A stretch of DNA of 64,000 nucleotides from Bowmanella denitrificans (GCF_039522935.1 NZ_BAAAEI010000031.1:1-64000); one strand, 5' to 3'. Shown: positions 35,247 through 45,330, counted from the first letter of the stretch. The notes: a model not told the origin generated them from the sequence alone. Program-made: numbers and translations.

Positions 35247-36509
35247 ATGCAAACAACTCATCTAACTGAAACACATTTTTCTGACCTGCCGATGCATGCT
35301 GATGTTATTAAGGCATTGTCAGCGGCCAACTTTCAACATTGTACACCGATTCAGGCATTAAGCCTGCCTCCATTATTGGAGGGGCGTGATGTGGCGGGCC
35401 AGGCACAGACAGGTACGGGTAAAACTATCGCCTTTCTGACCGCGACTTTCCATCATCTACTGACTCACCCCCAACAGGAAAAAGCCCAGCCAAGAGCCAT
35501 TATTATGGCTCCAACCAGGGAACTGGCGGTGCAGATCCATAAGGATGCGGAGCTGCTCAGTAAGCACACCGGCATCAGCCTGGGTTTGATATATGGGGGT
35601 GAAGGTTACCAGAGTCAACGTGAAAGCCTGGAAAAAGGGGTGGATATCATTATTGGTACCACCGGGCGAATCATTGATTATTACAAACAAGGCATTTTCA
35701 GTCTGGCGCATATTCAGGTGGCCGTGCTGGATGAAGCCGACCGTATGTTTGACCTTGGTTTTATCAAGGACATTCGCTATCTGTTCCGACGTATGCCTGC
35801 GCCGTCTGAGCGCTTGAGCATGTTGTTTTCTGCCACGCTGTCCATGCGCGTGCAGGAACTGGCATATGAACATATGAACAGTCCTGTGCATGTGCAGGTA
35901 GAGCCGGAACAAATGACTGCCAGTCGGGTGAGGGAGGAGCTTTTTTATCCTTCCAACGATGACAAGATGCTGTTGTTGTTAACTCTGCTGGAAGAAGAAT
36001 GGCCCGAAAAAGCCATTGTATTCGCCAATACCAAGCACAGCTGTGAAAACATCTTTGATTGGCTGCAGGCCGACGGTCACCGTGTGGGACTGCTTAGCGG
36101 CGATGTTCCGCAACATAAACGTCTGCGTATACTGGACGGATTCAGCAAGGGCCAATTGGACGTATTAGTCGCTACAGATGTGGCGGCCCGGGGCCTGCAC
36201 ATTGAAAAGGTCACGCATGTGTTCAATTACGATCTGCCCGACGATGCCGAAGACTATGTGCACCGAATTGGTCGTACCGGCCGGGCGGGTAAGAGTGGCC
36301 ATGCCATCAGTTTTGCCTGTGAAAAATATGCGTTGAATCTGCCCGCTATTGAGGAATATATTCGTCATACTATTGTGGTGACTGACTATGACCACAGCGC
36401 GTTACTGGACGACGTTAAAGCCCCGCGCCAGCAATACAGAAAACGTATGCAAAGTGGTAAGAATCTCAGTAAAGGTAAGCCCAGGAGCAGAAGTCCAAGA
36501 AACCGATGA
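35247..36509 (+). CDS. rhlB: DEAD-box RNA helicase RhlB
   Basis: ATP-dependent RNA helicase that in gammaproteobacteria joins RNase E and PNPase in the degradosome. The 420-residue protein has all core motifs: Q motif FQHCTPIQALSLPP, AQTGTGKT, PTRELA, VLDEADRMFD, SATLS, and HRIGRTGRAG. It has a basic Ser/Arg/Lys-rich C-terminal tail (about 395-420). The N-terminus HFSDLPMHADVIKAL is RhlB-like, and the position beside trxA/rho and gppA supports this over other DEAD-box paralogues. Its stop overlaps the gppA start (ATGA). Confidence 0.94.
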   Translation: MQTTHLTETHFSDLPMHADVIKALSAANFQHCTPIQALSLPPLLEGRDVAGQAQTGTGKTIAFLTATFHHLLTHPQQEKAQPRAIIMAPTRELAVQIHKDAELLSKHTGISLGLIYGGEGYQSQRESLEKGVDIIIGTTGRIIDYYKQGIFSLAHIQVAVLDEADRMFDLGFIKDIRYLFRRMPAPSERLSMLFSATLSMRVQELAYEHMNSPVHVQVEPEQMTASRVREELFYPSNDDKMLLLLTLLEEEWPEKAIVFANTKHSCENIFDWLQADGHRVGLLSGDVPQHKRLRILDGFSKGQLDVLVATDVAARGLHIEKVTHVFNYDLPDDAEDYVHRIGRTGRAGKSGHAISFACEKYALNLPAIEEYIRHTIVVTDYDHSALLDDVKAPRQQYRKRMQSGKNLSKGKPRSRSPRNR

Positions 36510-38017
36510 GCAGAGAGTCCATGCTGGCCATGCCCGAGCCGCAGCAATATTATGCTGCGGTGGATCTGGGTTCTAACAGCTTCCATCTGGTGGTCGTCCG
36601 GGTGGTGCATGGTTGCATCCATATCGTCGGTAAAGTGAAGCAGAAAGTTCGCCTGGCAGCTGGGTTGGATCCGCAAATGCAACTCGATGAACTGAGCATG
36701 GAGCGAGGCTGGCGTTGCCTGGAAACCTTTGCTGAACGCCTTCAGGATATTCCAGCCACCAACATTCGGGTGGTTGCCACTGCCACGCTGCGTTTGGCTC
36801 GTAACGCCGAGCAGTTCCTGCACAAAGCCGAACAAATTCTTGGCCATCCCATCGATGTGATTAGTGGTGAAGAAGAAGCCCGGCAAATTTATCTTGGCGT
36901 TGCTTACACTTCGGCTAATCAGGGCAACAGCCTGGTGATTGATATTGGTGGCGCCAGTACCGAGATTATTCTGGGCAAAGACTTCACACCGAAGAAACTG
37001 GTGAGTCTGGACATGGGCTGTGTGACCTTTATGGAACGTTACTTTGCCAATGGTCAGTTAACCCAGGCCAACTTTGATTTAGCCCAGCAGGCCGCCAGAG
37101 ACTTGCTTAGCGGGGTTGCCGGGGAATTCACCTGCCATCAATGGCGTCAGTGCCTGGGCGCGTCGGGTACACCGCAAGCCATCACCGAAATTCTGGTCGC
37201 ACAGGGTATCAATGACACTATACGTTTAAGTTATCTCAAGGACTTGATGCAGCAATGTGTTGCCTGCGGTAGTCTGGGTGACTTGCATATTCATGGCCTG
37301 TCCGAGGCCAGAAAACCGGTATTTGCCAGTGGGCTGAGTATCCTCACTGTGCTTTTCGAGCTGTTAGGTATTGAACAGATGCAAATATCGGGCGGCGCAC
37401 TGCGGGAAGGTCTGCTCTACGGCATGCTGGAAAATATTCACCACCATGATGTTCGTCAGCGCACGCTGGACTCGCTGACCCAACGTTTCCAGATAGAAGA
37501 GGCGCAGGCACACAGGGTGGCAGAAACGGCCTTATCCCTGTACCGACAATTGCCGCAGGACGCAATGGCCTGTCAGCTGGATGCCGAAGGTATACTGCTG
37601 GCGGCAGCCAGGCTTCACGAGATAGGTCTGCACATTGATTTCAAACACAGTCACTGCCACGGTAAGTACATCCTGTCGCATTTAAGTATGTCTGGCTTTA
37701 CCAAGATTCAGCAGGAGTGCATTAGCGAACTGGTTGGCAGCCATCGTCAGGATATTAATCCGGAGAGCTTCGCTCAGTTCCAGCAGGAAGTGGCACAGCT
37801 TCTTAAGCTGCTGTGCCGTGTGCTGCGTATTGCACATGTGTTGTCTATTCGCAGAAAAGATAACTTGTTACCGCAGATAAAAACCAGTCTGGATACCGAC
37901 ATCCTGACACTGACATTTCCGGCAAATTGGCTGAAATCACATCCTTTACTGGATGCAGAGCTTGCCAATGAGAAATGGTTGCAACATCGGGCCGGTTGGG
38001 AACTGCAAATTCACTAA
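36506..38017 (+). CDS. gppA: Ppx/GppA phosphatase (guanosine pentaphosphatase / exopolyphosphatase)
   Basis: 503-residue member of the ASKHA-fold Ppx/GppA family, which hydrolyses pppGpp to ppGpp and/or degrades polyphosphate. Visible motifs are AAVDLGSNSFHLVVVR (phosphate 1 loop), VVATATLRLARNAEQFL, ISGEEEARQIYLGV and VIDIGGASTEIILG (phosphate 2), followed by a C-terminal HD-like helical domain (about 320-500) with HEIGLHIDFKHSHCHG. The rhlB-gppA arrangement favours GppA. It starts within the rhlB stop; a nearby ATG at 36521 has a better SD (AGAGAG), so the exact start is uncertain. Confidence 0.9.
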   Translation: MSRESMLAMPEPQQYYAAVDLGSNSFHLVVVRVVHGCIHIVGKVKQKVRLAAGLDPQMQLDELSMERGWRCLETFAERLQDIPATNIRVVATATLRLARNAEQFLHKAEQILGHPIDVISGEEEARQIYLGVAYTSANQGNSLVIDIGGASTEIILGKDFTPKKLVSLDMGCVTFMERYFANGQLTQANFDLAQQAARDLLSGVAGEFTCHQWRQCLGASGTPQAITEILVAQGINDTIRLSYLKDLMQQCVACGSLGDLHIHGLSEARKPVFASGLSILTVLFELLGIEQMQISGGALREGLLYGMLENIHHHDVRQRTLDSLTQRFQIEEAQAHRVAETALSLYRQLPQDAMACQLDAEGILLAAARLHEIGLHIDFKHSHCHGKYILSHLSMSGFTKIQQECISELVGSHRQDINPESFAQFQQEVAQLLKLLCRVLRIAHVLSIRRKDNLLPQIKTSLDTDILTLTFPANWLKSHPLLDAELANEKWLQHRAGWELQIH

Positions 38018-38036
38018 CCGACCCGGTGGTCTGTGG

Positions 38037-39320
38037 TTACTGACGTTGCTGCATATAGTCCAGCGTCAGGTTAGTGAGCAATTCCACACCCAGTTTCATA
38101 CCGGCTTCGTCAATTCTGAATTCAGGTGTGTGATGGGCAGGAGCCTGGTGCTTGGGTAAATCCACCGACTTTCCACCCACAAACAGATACAGTCCGGGGA
38201 CTTCTTTTTGGAAAAATGAGAAGTCCTCTGCCCCGGTCACAGCTTTCACTTCCTGGACTTTTCCCTGACCAGCAGTACGATGCAAAGTCGGCAGCATTTT
38301 GTCCATCAGCGTTGGGTCGTTGTACGTTACTGGATAACTGTCGCCATAAGGTAAAATGACTTCTGCTTCGGCCCGCATGCTATCGGCAATGCCTTTGGCT
38401 TTGCGGTGCACCGCGGCATGCAAGTCCTCACGCATAGCATCATCCAGAGTACGGATGGTCCCCACCAGCTCGACCTGATTGGGGATGATATTGGAACGGT
38501 TACCACCGTGAATAGAACCCACGGTGATCACTGCCGCATCCTGGGTAAGAGGTAGCTCGCGACTGACGATAGTCTGCAACCCCATCACGATCTGCGCGCT
38601 GGTCACCACAGGGTCAACGCTTAACCAGGGATATGCCCCATGCGCCTGTTTGCCCTTGACCACGATTTTATAAGGATCCACAGCGGCCATGATGCCGCCG
38701 TGGCGATATTCTACCGTGCCTACATCAGTGTCAGAGCTGATATGCAGGCCGAATACAACATCCACACCTTTCATTACTCCTTCTGCCACCATGAGTTCTG
38801 CACCGCCTTTTTCTCCGACAGGTGCGCCTTCTTCAGCGGGCTGGAACACAAACTTTACTTTGCCGCTAAGCTGCGACTTCATGTCGGTGAGGATTTTGGC
38901 TGCGCCCATTAGCATGGCCATATGAGTGTCATGACCACAGGCATGCATTACCGGAACTTTTTCACCGTTATATTCGCCTATTGCTTGTGAGCGAAACGGC
39001 AGCCCGTTTTGTTCTTTTACCGGTAAACCGTCCATATCGGCCCGCAATGCCACCACTGGCCCAGGCTTACCCGTATCCAGTATGGCCACCACGCCGGTAT
39101 GAGCCACGCCGCTTTGTACCTGCAGACCCAGTCCCTTAAGGTAGTTTTCGATATACTTGGCCGTTTCAAACTCACGGTTAGACAGCTCTGGATGCTGATG
39201 AAAGTGGCGGCGCCATTCGATAACCTGAGGCTCCAGTTGTGTGGCTTGTTGACTGACCTGGTCGGCAACTGCGGCGCTGCTAAGACAAATCAGGGCAATT
39301 GCGGATAAGGCGGTTTTCAT
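38037..39320 (-). CDS. Exported M20D amidohydrolase/peptidase
   Basis: Metal-dependent amidohydrolase of the M20D (hippuricase / IAA-amino acid hydrolase-like) family, acting on N-acyl amino acids or small peptides. A signal peptide (MKTALSAIALICLSSAAVA) exports it. The catalytic domain has WRRHFHQHPELS, RADMDGLPV, HACGHDTHMAMLMGAA with paired metal ligands, FQPAEEG, and the late TGAEDFSFF and APAHHTPEF motifs. I use ATG 39320 with GGAG 8 bases upstream rather than 39350. The real substrate is unknown. It stands alone, convergent with gppA and divergent from the patatin gene. Confidence 0.88.
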   Translation of the reverse strand: MKTALSAIALICLSSAAVADQVSQQATQLEPQVIEWRRHFHQHPELSNREFETAKYIENYLKGLGLQVQSGVAHTGVVAILDTGKPGPVVALRADMDGLPVKEQNGLPFRSQAIGEYNGEKVPVMHACGHDTHMAMLMGAAKILTDMKSQLSGKVKFVFQPAEEGAPVGEKGGAELMVAEGVMKGVDVVFGLHISSDTDVGTVEYRHGGIMAAVDPYKIVVKGKQAHGAYPWLSVDPVVTSAQIVMGLQTIVSRELPLTQDAAVITVGSIHGGNRSNIIPNQVELVGTIRTLDDAMREDLHAAVHRKAKGIADSMRAEAEVILPYGDSYPVTYNDPTLMDKMLPTLHRTAGQGKVQEVKAVTGAEDFSFFQKEVPGLYLFVGGKSVDLPKHQAPAHHTPEFRIDEAGMKLGVELLTNLTLDYMQQRQ

Positions 39321-39456
39321 TATTGTTCTCCTGTTGTTATAGCCCATCACTTTAGAGTCTGGCTCATATGGCGGTCAATGCGCTCTATTCAATCTTTTTG
39401 CGCAAAATGCTTATGTTGTCTTGAATCTGTCACTTTTGTCCCTAACCATTAAGACT

Positions 39457-40374
39457 ATGGAAGAGAAAAACCAAGGATTAGCATTGCAAAGTAACACTGA
39501 GGTCGGCCCTGCTTTTGCCTTGGTGGCTGAAGGTGGGGGGCAGAAAGGCATCTTTACAGCTGGTGTACTGGATGCATTTTTAGAACAACAATTCTGGCCT
39601 TTTGATCTGAAAATTGGCGTCTCTGCCGGCGCGCAGAATCTGGCCGCATTCAGTGCCAGGGCAAGGCAATATGCCAGTCAGGCCATACAGCAACTGACCA
39701 CTAAGCAGGATTTTTTTCGCCCGGCCAAGTTTTTTATGGGCGGCAATGTTATTGATCTTGACTGGTATTTCCGTCAGGTGCAGGAACAAGGCGAGATGCG
39801 TTTTCCAACCGATGTGAGTCATCTGAATGGGGAATCGGGTTTTTATGCTGTTGCCACCGATGCTGCCGACTTTCAGCCGGTCTATCTGCCAACCAATAAC
39901 AGTAATCTTTTTCATCATCTGAAAGCCTCCAGTGCCATTCCATTTCTGTATCGGCCCGGTGTTTGGCTGGAAGGAAGGCAATTGGTAGATGGCGGAGTGG
40001 CAGACCCGCTGCCGGTACGCTGGGCTTATGCTCAGGGAGCCAAACGTATTGTGGTGATTCGCACGGTAGCGGCCGACTACTCAGGGCAGGTACCTTTACT
40101 GGAAAGGCTCAAACCCTTGCTGAAGAAGGTGCGTCATTCGCCGAGAATGATGGAAATGTATTTACATTATCAGCGTCAGTATGCTGATGCGTTAGCTTTT
40201 ATCAATCAGCCACCGGATGGCGTGCAGGTATGGCAAATAGCGCCACCGCAAGAGTTGCGTAGTTTAGTGCTGGGTTCTCCACCGCAGGCCCTTAAACTGG
40301 ATTATCTGATTGGCCGAAGAGAGGGACAGCGCTTTTTGCGTCAATGGAATAAAGATGAGCGAAGAATGGCGTGA
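39457..40374 (+). CDS. Patatin-like phospholipase, YjjU type
   Basis: 305-residue patatin-family serine hydrolase. The oxyanion loop is AEGGGQKGIFTAGVLDAF, the nucleophile elbow is IGVSAGAQN (GxSxG) and the catalytic Asp lies in VDGGVADPLP, so the Ser/Asp dyad is complete. No signal peptide is evident. Similar YjjU-like proteins are cytosolic or membrane-associated lipases of unclear substrate. I chose ATG 39457 (MEEKNQGLAL); an upstream in-frame TTG at 39421 is possible and neither has a strong SD. It is convergent with the CHAT gene, whose stop lies 15 bases away. Confidence 0.82.
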   Translation: MEEKNQGLALQSNTEVGPAFALVAEGGGQKGIFTAGVLDAFLEQQFWPFDLKIGVSAGAQNLAAFSARARQYASQAIQQLTTKQDFFRPAKFFMGGNVIDLDWYFRQVQEQGEMRFPTDVSHLNGESGFYAVATDAADFQPVYLPTNNSNLFHHLKASSAIPFLYRPGVWLEGRQLVDGGVADPLPVRWAYAQGAKRIVVIRTVAADYSGQVPLLERLKPLLKKVRHSPRMMEMYLHYQRQYADALAFINQPPDGVQVWQIAPPQELRSLVLGSPPQALKLDYLIGRREGQRFLRQWNKDERRMA

Positions 40375-40389
40375 TTGGGTTAACACGCC

Positions 40390-43300
40390 CTATTCAAATC
40401 GCATCTGTACATCAGGGACAGTGGAATGCAATACATAAGGCGCCCAGTAATAAGGGCTACGATATCTGGGATGGCGACGAAGGTGACTGCGGGCATCTTT
40501 TAATGCTTCGGGCAGAGAGCCCTGCGTAAGCAGGCTCTGATAAAATGCCTGCATAAACAAGGCGGACGCCTTGTCTGCCACCGGCCACAGGGTTGAAACA
40601 ACGTGTTTGGTGCCCTGAGCCATAAAGCCATGTACCAGTCCAACCATACCTTCCCCAGTTTGGGCTTTACCCATTGCCGTATCACAGCCATTGATGACTA
40701 CCAATTCATTACTAAACGGATAGCTGAATAATTCAGGTAGCGTAACAAAACCTTCAATTGGTATTCCTGACTGATCCAATGCTGCTAACTGAAAGCCCAT
40801 ATTGTCGGGATTGACGGGATTGAAATAGCCATGGGTGGCAATATGCAGAACTCTTGCGTTGCGTACCTGGGCACTAAAAAGGTTACGACGGTTTGCTTCG
40901 GCACCCACATATAAGGTTGCCTTCTGATTGGTGAAAAGCCGGGCAATATCCCGGGCTTCTGTTGCAGTGTAGTGCAACGGGCTGACTCTCTCACTCCAGT
41001 TCCGAAACACGGCTTGTTCTGGCGCTGCAGTGCTTGCTGAGGAGAACAGCGGATCGGCGAAGAATGCCATTTCTCCGTTGTCATGTCGCACGGGTCTGGC
41101 CTGCAGAATCGTATTGGCAGAAGGAATTCGTGTTAAGGCGAATCGCTCTCCCAGTCTGGTCCCATTCTTTAGCGGCAGTGCAGCAAAAGGTAAGATATGC
41201 AAATTAGCATGTGGCACCAGCATCAGCTCAGTAATGTCTTGTTGGTCTGCCAATTCGTCAGGTATCAGCGACGCTAATGCGGTCATCGCACTACTGTGTA
41301 TTTGCTTAAATTCCACCATTTGGCTGCGGGCCTGGGCAATCAGGGTATTTAGTTGATGCTCAGACAATGCCAGTTGCTGCATGTGCAGGCTGGTCTTGGT
41401 GAGGGTGAGTATGACCAAGCGTTGAGGCAATACCAGGTAATATAATATTGCCTGGCGGGGGGAAAGTTTAGCCTGGACTTGCGCCATATCCAGCAACTCG
41501 GGAGGTTGTTGAGGTGATTCTCCCAAAACTTGCCCACTATGCAGGGTTTCCAATAAGTAGAAATCCAGCGGCATGGCATGGCTGTTTTGAGCAGCACTGT
41601 ATCCGGCAAGTTCGCTGGCCTGATTCATATCAGCGTTGCTACTTGGGTAACCTGTCGGCGTTTTTTGCAAGTGCTGACGTAAGCTGACGGCTTTAAATCG
41701 CTCAATTAAGTTGAACAGTGCAGAAGCTTTTTCATTGGCTGTTTTGTGCTGCTTAAGTAATAACTGCGCCTGCAGGTTATAGATGCTGTTGGTCTTATGA
41801 CTCCAGGCCGGGCCGTATCGTTGCGCTTCCAGATGTTGATGTAATTGTTCAACCCCGTTTATGGCCATATTCCCTGCTTCAATGGCTGCCTCTGAATGCC
41901 CCTGTTCGGCCAGAATCTGGCTGGATAAGTGCTGCACCTCTATTTCCAGCGTCGCATCCCGGCTGATGGCGGCATCGTGTTGCGCTTGTGCAAGAGTCTC
42001 AGTGGCGGATTGCAAATCATTGTTTGCCGCTTGCTGCTTGGCCACTGCCATTTTGAGCCTGGTCGACAGGTCGGCATTGCTTAGCTTGTTCGCCAGTACC
42101 TGTATCTGATGCAATTGCTTGACAGCATCCGTGGTGATCAGCCCTAACCTTGCTGTCGCTTCGAGATTGGCATCACTTAGCGCCAATGCCATGGTCAGGC
42201 AATCTTGATAAGCATTGGTAGCATCATCCGGCATATTCTGCGCTTCGTGCAATTGCCCGATTCTGCAATGCAGTAATGCCGCTTCAACAGGTTCTGCTTT
42301 GTCGATGATGGACAACGCAGCATATAAAAATTGCCGCGCTTTTAAATAATCTCCCAGGTACAAACTAACCGTGCCCAGGTTTCTTAACAGCAACGCTTTA
42401 AGTTCTGGTTCATCCCTTTGCTCAATTCTGGACAAGGCCCGGGTATAGTAAACTAGGGCGCTACGCAGACCGCGATGGCGTTCGTGGATTGAGCCAATGT
42501 TATTCTCGATATTGGCCAGGTTGCGGTAAAAGCCTGCCTGACGGGCATAATCCGCCGCCTGCAATTCGAACTGTAACGCCTTAGCCATGGCCTTGTTTCT
42601 GTCTGATTGGGGCTTTCCCACGGATTTTTGCAGTTCAGCAAAGCTCAGATTACTGTGTACATAAGACAGAATTTTGAAGTCGTCTGGAGCCAGTTGTTGT
42701 GCGTTGCTAAGGTATGATTGACCCTCAGTAAGCTGGCCTGTTAACAGAGCTATCAAGCCTTTCAGAGTGAACAGTTCTGCTTTTTCGTTGCGCCTTTGTA
42801 GCTTATCGGCTGCGGCAATGGCTTTATCTGTCCATTGTCCTGCTTGTATGAGATCCCCTTTGGCCAGTGCTATGCGAGCTCTAAGTTCAGCCATTTTATG
42901 TAGTAATTCAGGGAGTTCCACTAAGGGAGCGTGTTGTAGCCTGGCGGTTGCTTTGTCCAATTGATGGCGGTGCGCATAGGCAAGAAGCAATAGGTGAGTT
43001 GCTGAATTTGCAAGTACCGGCGCATCCTGGTGCATCGCAGCAACGCGCTCATACAGTGCTAGCGCTTGTACTCTGGCGGCTGTGTGCTCTTCGGCCCAAA
43101 GCTGGCCTGCCTGCGATAACAGTTTGCCAGCCAGATCATTGCCTGGTGGCAGTATGACCTGACTGAAGCGCCAGTCACCTTTGACACTATGCGCAAAACT
43201 GGCATAGATGCAGGCTTGAATTTTGGAGCTGGCGGGGGGAAGAAAAAAATACTCAGTGCTGCTGCGGCCACCGGGTTGATCCAGGGTCAGGTCTTGCGTC

Positions 43301-43536
43301 TGAGTCTGGATATGCAGGGTGATATCCAGGTCTAATTGCTGCCACTGCAAAAGTGTTGGCTGTTGTGAGTGACTGCTGATGTGCTGCTGAGACAATAACG
43401 GGCGATGGCCTAAATAGTCCGGACAACCTTGCGCATCTAATGTCAGTGATACAAGCAGCAGAGCGAACAAGCCGCCCTGCCACCATCCATTTTTCAGGGG
43501 GTGCACTTCCAATTGCCGAGTTCGCCATCGGACCAT
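40390..43536 (-). CDS. Exported TPR-CHAT domain putative cysteine protease
   Basis: 1048-residue protein. The N-terminus has a hydrophobic export signal (about residues 21-36, GGLFALLLVSLTLDAQ) ending at Cys38, so it is either periplasmic or, less surely, a lipoprotein. A beta-rich region of about 100 residues follows, then a long array of TPR-like helices (about 150-600, e.g. ALVYYTRALSRIEQR and LGTVSLYLGDYLKARQF). The C-terminal CHAT domain (about 730-1045) keeps the caspase-like dyad His902 (HIATHGYF) and Cys951 (VINGCDTAMGKA) and the ending WAPYVLHS. It is last in an operon with an ECF-like sigma factor, an anti-sigma-like protein, a haem peroxidase and an orphan protein, and overlaps the orphan by 43 bases. 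The SD at ATG 43536 is weak; an in-frame GTG at 43506 is an alternative. Substrate unknown. Confidence 0.85.
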   Translation of the reverse strand: MVRWRTRQLEVHPLKNGWWQGGLFALLLVSLTLDAQGCPDYLGHRPLLSQQHISSHSQQPTLLQWQQLDLDITLHIQTQTQDLTLDQPGGRSSTEYFFLPPASSKIQACIYASFAHSVKGDWRFSQVILPPGNDLAGKLLSQAGQLWAEEHTAARVQALALYERVAAMHQDAPVLANSATHLLLLAYAHRHQLDKATARLQHAPLVELPELLHKMAELRARIALAKGDLIQAGQWTDKAIAAADKLQRRNEKAELFTLKGLIALLTGQLTEGQSYLSNAQQLAPDDFKILSYVHSNLSFAELQKSVGKPQSDRNKAMAKALQFELQAADYARQAGFYRNLANIENNIGSIHERHRGLRSALVYYTRALSRIEQRDEPELKALLLRNLGTVSLYLGDYLKARQFLYAALSIIDKAEPVEAALLHCRIGQLHEAQNMPDDATNAYQDCLTMALALSDANLEATARLGLITTDAVKQLHQIQVLANKLSNADLSTRLKMAVAKQQAANNDLQSATETLAQAQHDAAISRDATLEIEVQHLSSQILAEQGHSEAAIEAGNMAINGVEQLHQHLEAQRYGPAWSHKTNSIYNLQAQLLLKQHKTANEKASALFNLIERFKAVSLRQHLQKTPTGYPSSNADMNQASELAGYSAAQNSHAMPLDFYLLETLHSGQVLGESPQQPPELLDMAQVQAKLSPRQAILYYLVLPQRLVILTLTKTSLHMQQLALSEHQLNTLIAQARSQMVEFKQIHSSAMTALASLIPDELADQQDITELMLVPHANLHILPFAALPLKNGTRLGERFALTRIPSANTILQARPVRHDNGEMAFFADPLFSSASTAAPEQAVFRNWSERVSPLHYTATEARDIARLFTNQKATLYVGAEANRRNLFSAQVRNARVLHIATHGYFNPVNPDNMGFQLAALDQSGIPIEGFVTLPELFSYPFSNELVVINGCDTAMGKAQTGEGMVGLVHGFMAQGTKHVVSTLWPVADKASALFMQAFYQSLLTQGSLPEALKDARSHLRRHPRYRSPYYWAPYVLHSTVPDVQMRFE

Positions 43537-43859
43537 AACAAGTAATGATTCATTTTATCCGCGGTAGCATTCCATTCTACAACCTCTGTCATGGAGAGTC
43601 CCGGTTGGATTTCAATCGGCGTCGATACCAGTCGCTCGCCGATTAAGAAAAAGCTGGCGGTGGACAGGGCGCTATTGATAGAAGGGTCACTGGACTCCAT
43701 CTGAATCACCCAGCGGCCAAAACGCTGGACTTTATTCAGGGTAATTTGCGTACCCGCGGCTGGGTAATAAGGTTCTTTGGCGGGGTCTGTGGTATCAGGA
43801 AGATCACCCAGGGCGTGAAACTGGCCACAAAACATGTTGAGCTTTTGTTCGAGGGACAT
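43494..43859 (-). CDS. Orphan 121-residue protein of the sigma/peroxidase/CHAT operon
   Basis: I do not recognise this protein. It starts MSLEQKLNMFCGQFHALGDL with an excellent SD (AAAAGGAG) before the ATG, so it is certainly translated if the operon is. There is no signal peptide or membrane segment; hydrophilic and beta-type stretches alternate (TQITLNKVQRFGRWVIQ, SFFLIGERLVS), suggesting a small globular beta protein. It has two cysteines, Cys11 and Cys119 (GNWKCTP at the very end). It lies 22 bases after the peroxidase and overlaps the CHAT gene start, so tight coupling suggests it interacts with one of them, perhaps as substrate, inhibitor or adaptor. That role is inference. Confidence 0.75.
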   Translation of the reverse strand: MSLEQKLNMFCGQFHALGDLPDTTDPAKEPYYPAAGTQITLNKVQRFGRWVIQMESSDPSINSALSTASFFLIGERLVSTPIEIQPGLSMTEVVEWNATADKMNHYLLWSDGELGNWKCTP

Positions 43860-43881
43860 AGTTTTCTCCTTTTAAAAGGCC

Positions 43882-45330
43882 TTATTGTCTGAGTAAGTCG
43901 GCAATCCGATAAACGGCTTTATCCAGAAATTGCCCGCTACGGGTCAACCAAGTGAATGTTTCTCTTTCCGTTTCCAGTAAAACGGAGGGATGGCTTTGCA
44001 GGCAAAGGGATAACAACACTTCAGCGATGATTAAACTGCCTAACGGTCCCATGCGTACCCCCTGACCAACACTGTCGGCCTCTGCCAGCAGGTAATACCA
44101 AAGCGGGGTTTTGTGTGTCAGGCCGTGAGCCGGAAATGTTCTGGCCACCGCATCCATTATCCCCAGCTTCTGACCATTTTCATCACGCAGTATGGCGGGG
44201 TTTAACTCCAGGTCGGTTAGTTCGCGAAGGCCGATACGTTCGGCCAGTTGTTCATGCTGTTTGAACAGATGCCGTACCAATGACTGGCCATCCGGCAACC
44301 CTAATTCATTACCTCTGAGCAAATTGAGTACGGCCAGGTTAACGTGCAGGTCCTGGGTTTCTGACAGACGCACATCGACAGACGGATCTATGGCCAGAGC
44401 AAAATTGAAAAACCGCGGTAAAGTTTGATCTGCGGGTGGGAAGAACAAGTCCCAGTCAATCAAGTAGCTTGCAGGAAGGTAGGGACTGCCCAGCATGCCG
44501 CCCTTGCCGGTCATCTGAAACATTTCTTGTAATGTTGCTGCTTTGCCAGAGTTTAATGTGTAGCGGAATCTGACCATGGAGTGGCCAAACCTATAAGCCG
44601 CAGCAGAGAACTCTAAAGGGATACGGGGTTCTTCTGCAGCAATGGGATTAAGTAGCCCGGGTTGTTTGTCCAGCAGCAGATGGTGCAGCACCCTGGCATC
44701 CATCAAGGTCGGCATAAAATCATAAATGACGGCCTCCTGATAACATCGCACCATGGACTGCCTGGCGTTGTCGTACCAATGCTGAGGTGTACTGCGAGGC
44801 TCCAGTTGACGGTAATGCTGAACAAAGCGGTTATGTAACTTAATAAACTTAAGGTGCATCTGTGCGACAATCAGATTCTCATCATTGCGGTCGTCGCCAA
44901 TCAGGGGGCGTTTGTCTGCGCTGGCTCTGGGTAGATCTGCACCAGCCAGCAGTCGGCCATCGTCTGCTATGGCGTGGCCCAGCAGTAACTCACCGGTACT
45001 GCTATTCAGGGGAATTGCGGGGTCTGCAAAACCCAGTCCATATATTGAATCCAGGTCCATTGCCGGGGTGCGCACCTGAATCAGTTGATCAATCGGTAGT
45101 TGCGCATCACCCGCTGGTTCGCTGCCACGTTTGAGCCGGGTAATATCATGGTCGACAAACTGGCCGAAGTAGACATAGCCAGCCGCTACTTTTTGCTGTC
45201 GTCCTGAAGGCGAAGCCTGTTTCATGGCTTCACCTAATGCAATAAGCACTGCCTTCTGATAGCGGGTAGCAGGCAAGTTAAATAGTGAATAAAACTGGCC
45301 GTTGAGTGGTTGTCCATGGGAAAGAGCCAA
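43882..45330 (-). CDS. Animal-type haem peroxidase (peroxidasin-like)
   Basis: 482-residue member of the animal haem-dependent peroxidase superfamily, which oxidises halides, thiocyanate or phenols with H2O2. Key residues are present: distal His61 in GQFVDHDIT (the Asp beside it matches the haem ester/calcium site), catalytic Arg148 and Glu151 in IGDDRNDENLIVAQ, LHNRF, and proximal His250 in AYRFGHSMVRFRY. I place the start at TTG 45330, 6 bases after AAAGGAG; the frame is open to 45363 but only through another TTG without SD. No signal peptide is visible, which is unusual because the neighbouring CHAT protein is exported. Confidence 0.87.
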   Translation of the reverse strand: MALSHGQPLNGQFYSLFNLPATRYQKAVLIALGEAMKQASPSGRQQKVAAGYVYFGQFVDHDITRLKRGSEPAGDAQLPIDQLIQVRTPAMDLDSIYGLGFADPAIPLNSSTGELLLGHAIADDGRLLAGADLPRASADKRPLIGDDRNDENLIVAQMHLKFIKLHNRFVQHYRQLEPRSTPQHWYDNARQSMVRCYQEAVIYDFMPTLMDARVLHHLLLDKQPGLLNPIAAEEPRIPLEFSAAAYRFGHSMVRFRYTLNSGKAATLQEMFQMTGKGGMLGSPYLPASYLIDWDLFFPPADQTLPRFFNFALAIDPSVDVRLSETQDLHVNLAVLNLLRGNELGLPDGQSLVRHLFKQHEQLAERIGLRELTDLELNPAILRDENGQKLGIMDAVARTFPAHGLTHKTPLWYYLLAEADSVGQGVRMGPLGSLIIAEVLLSLCLQSHPSVLLETERETFTWLTRSGQFLDKAVYRIADLLRQ

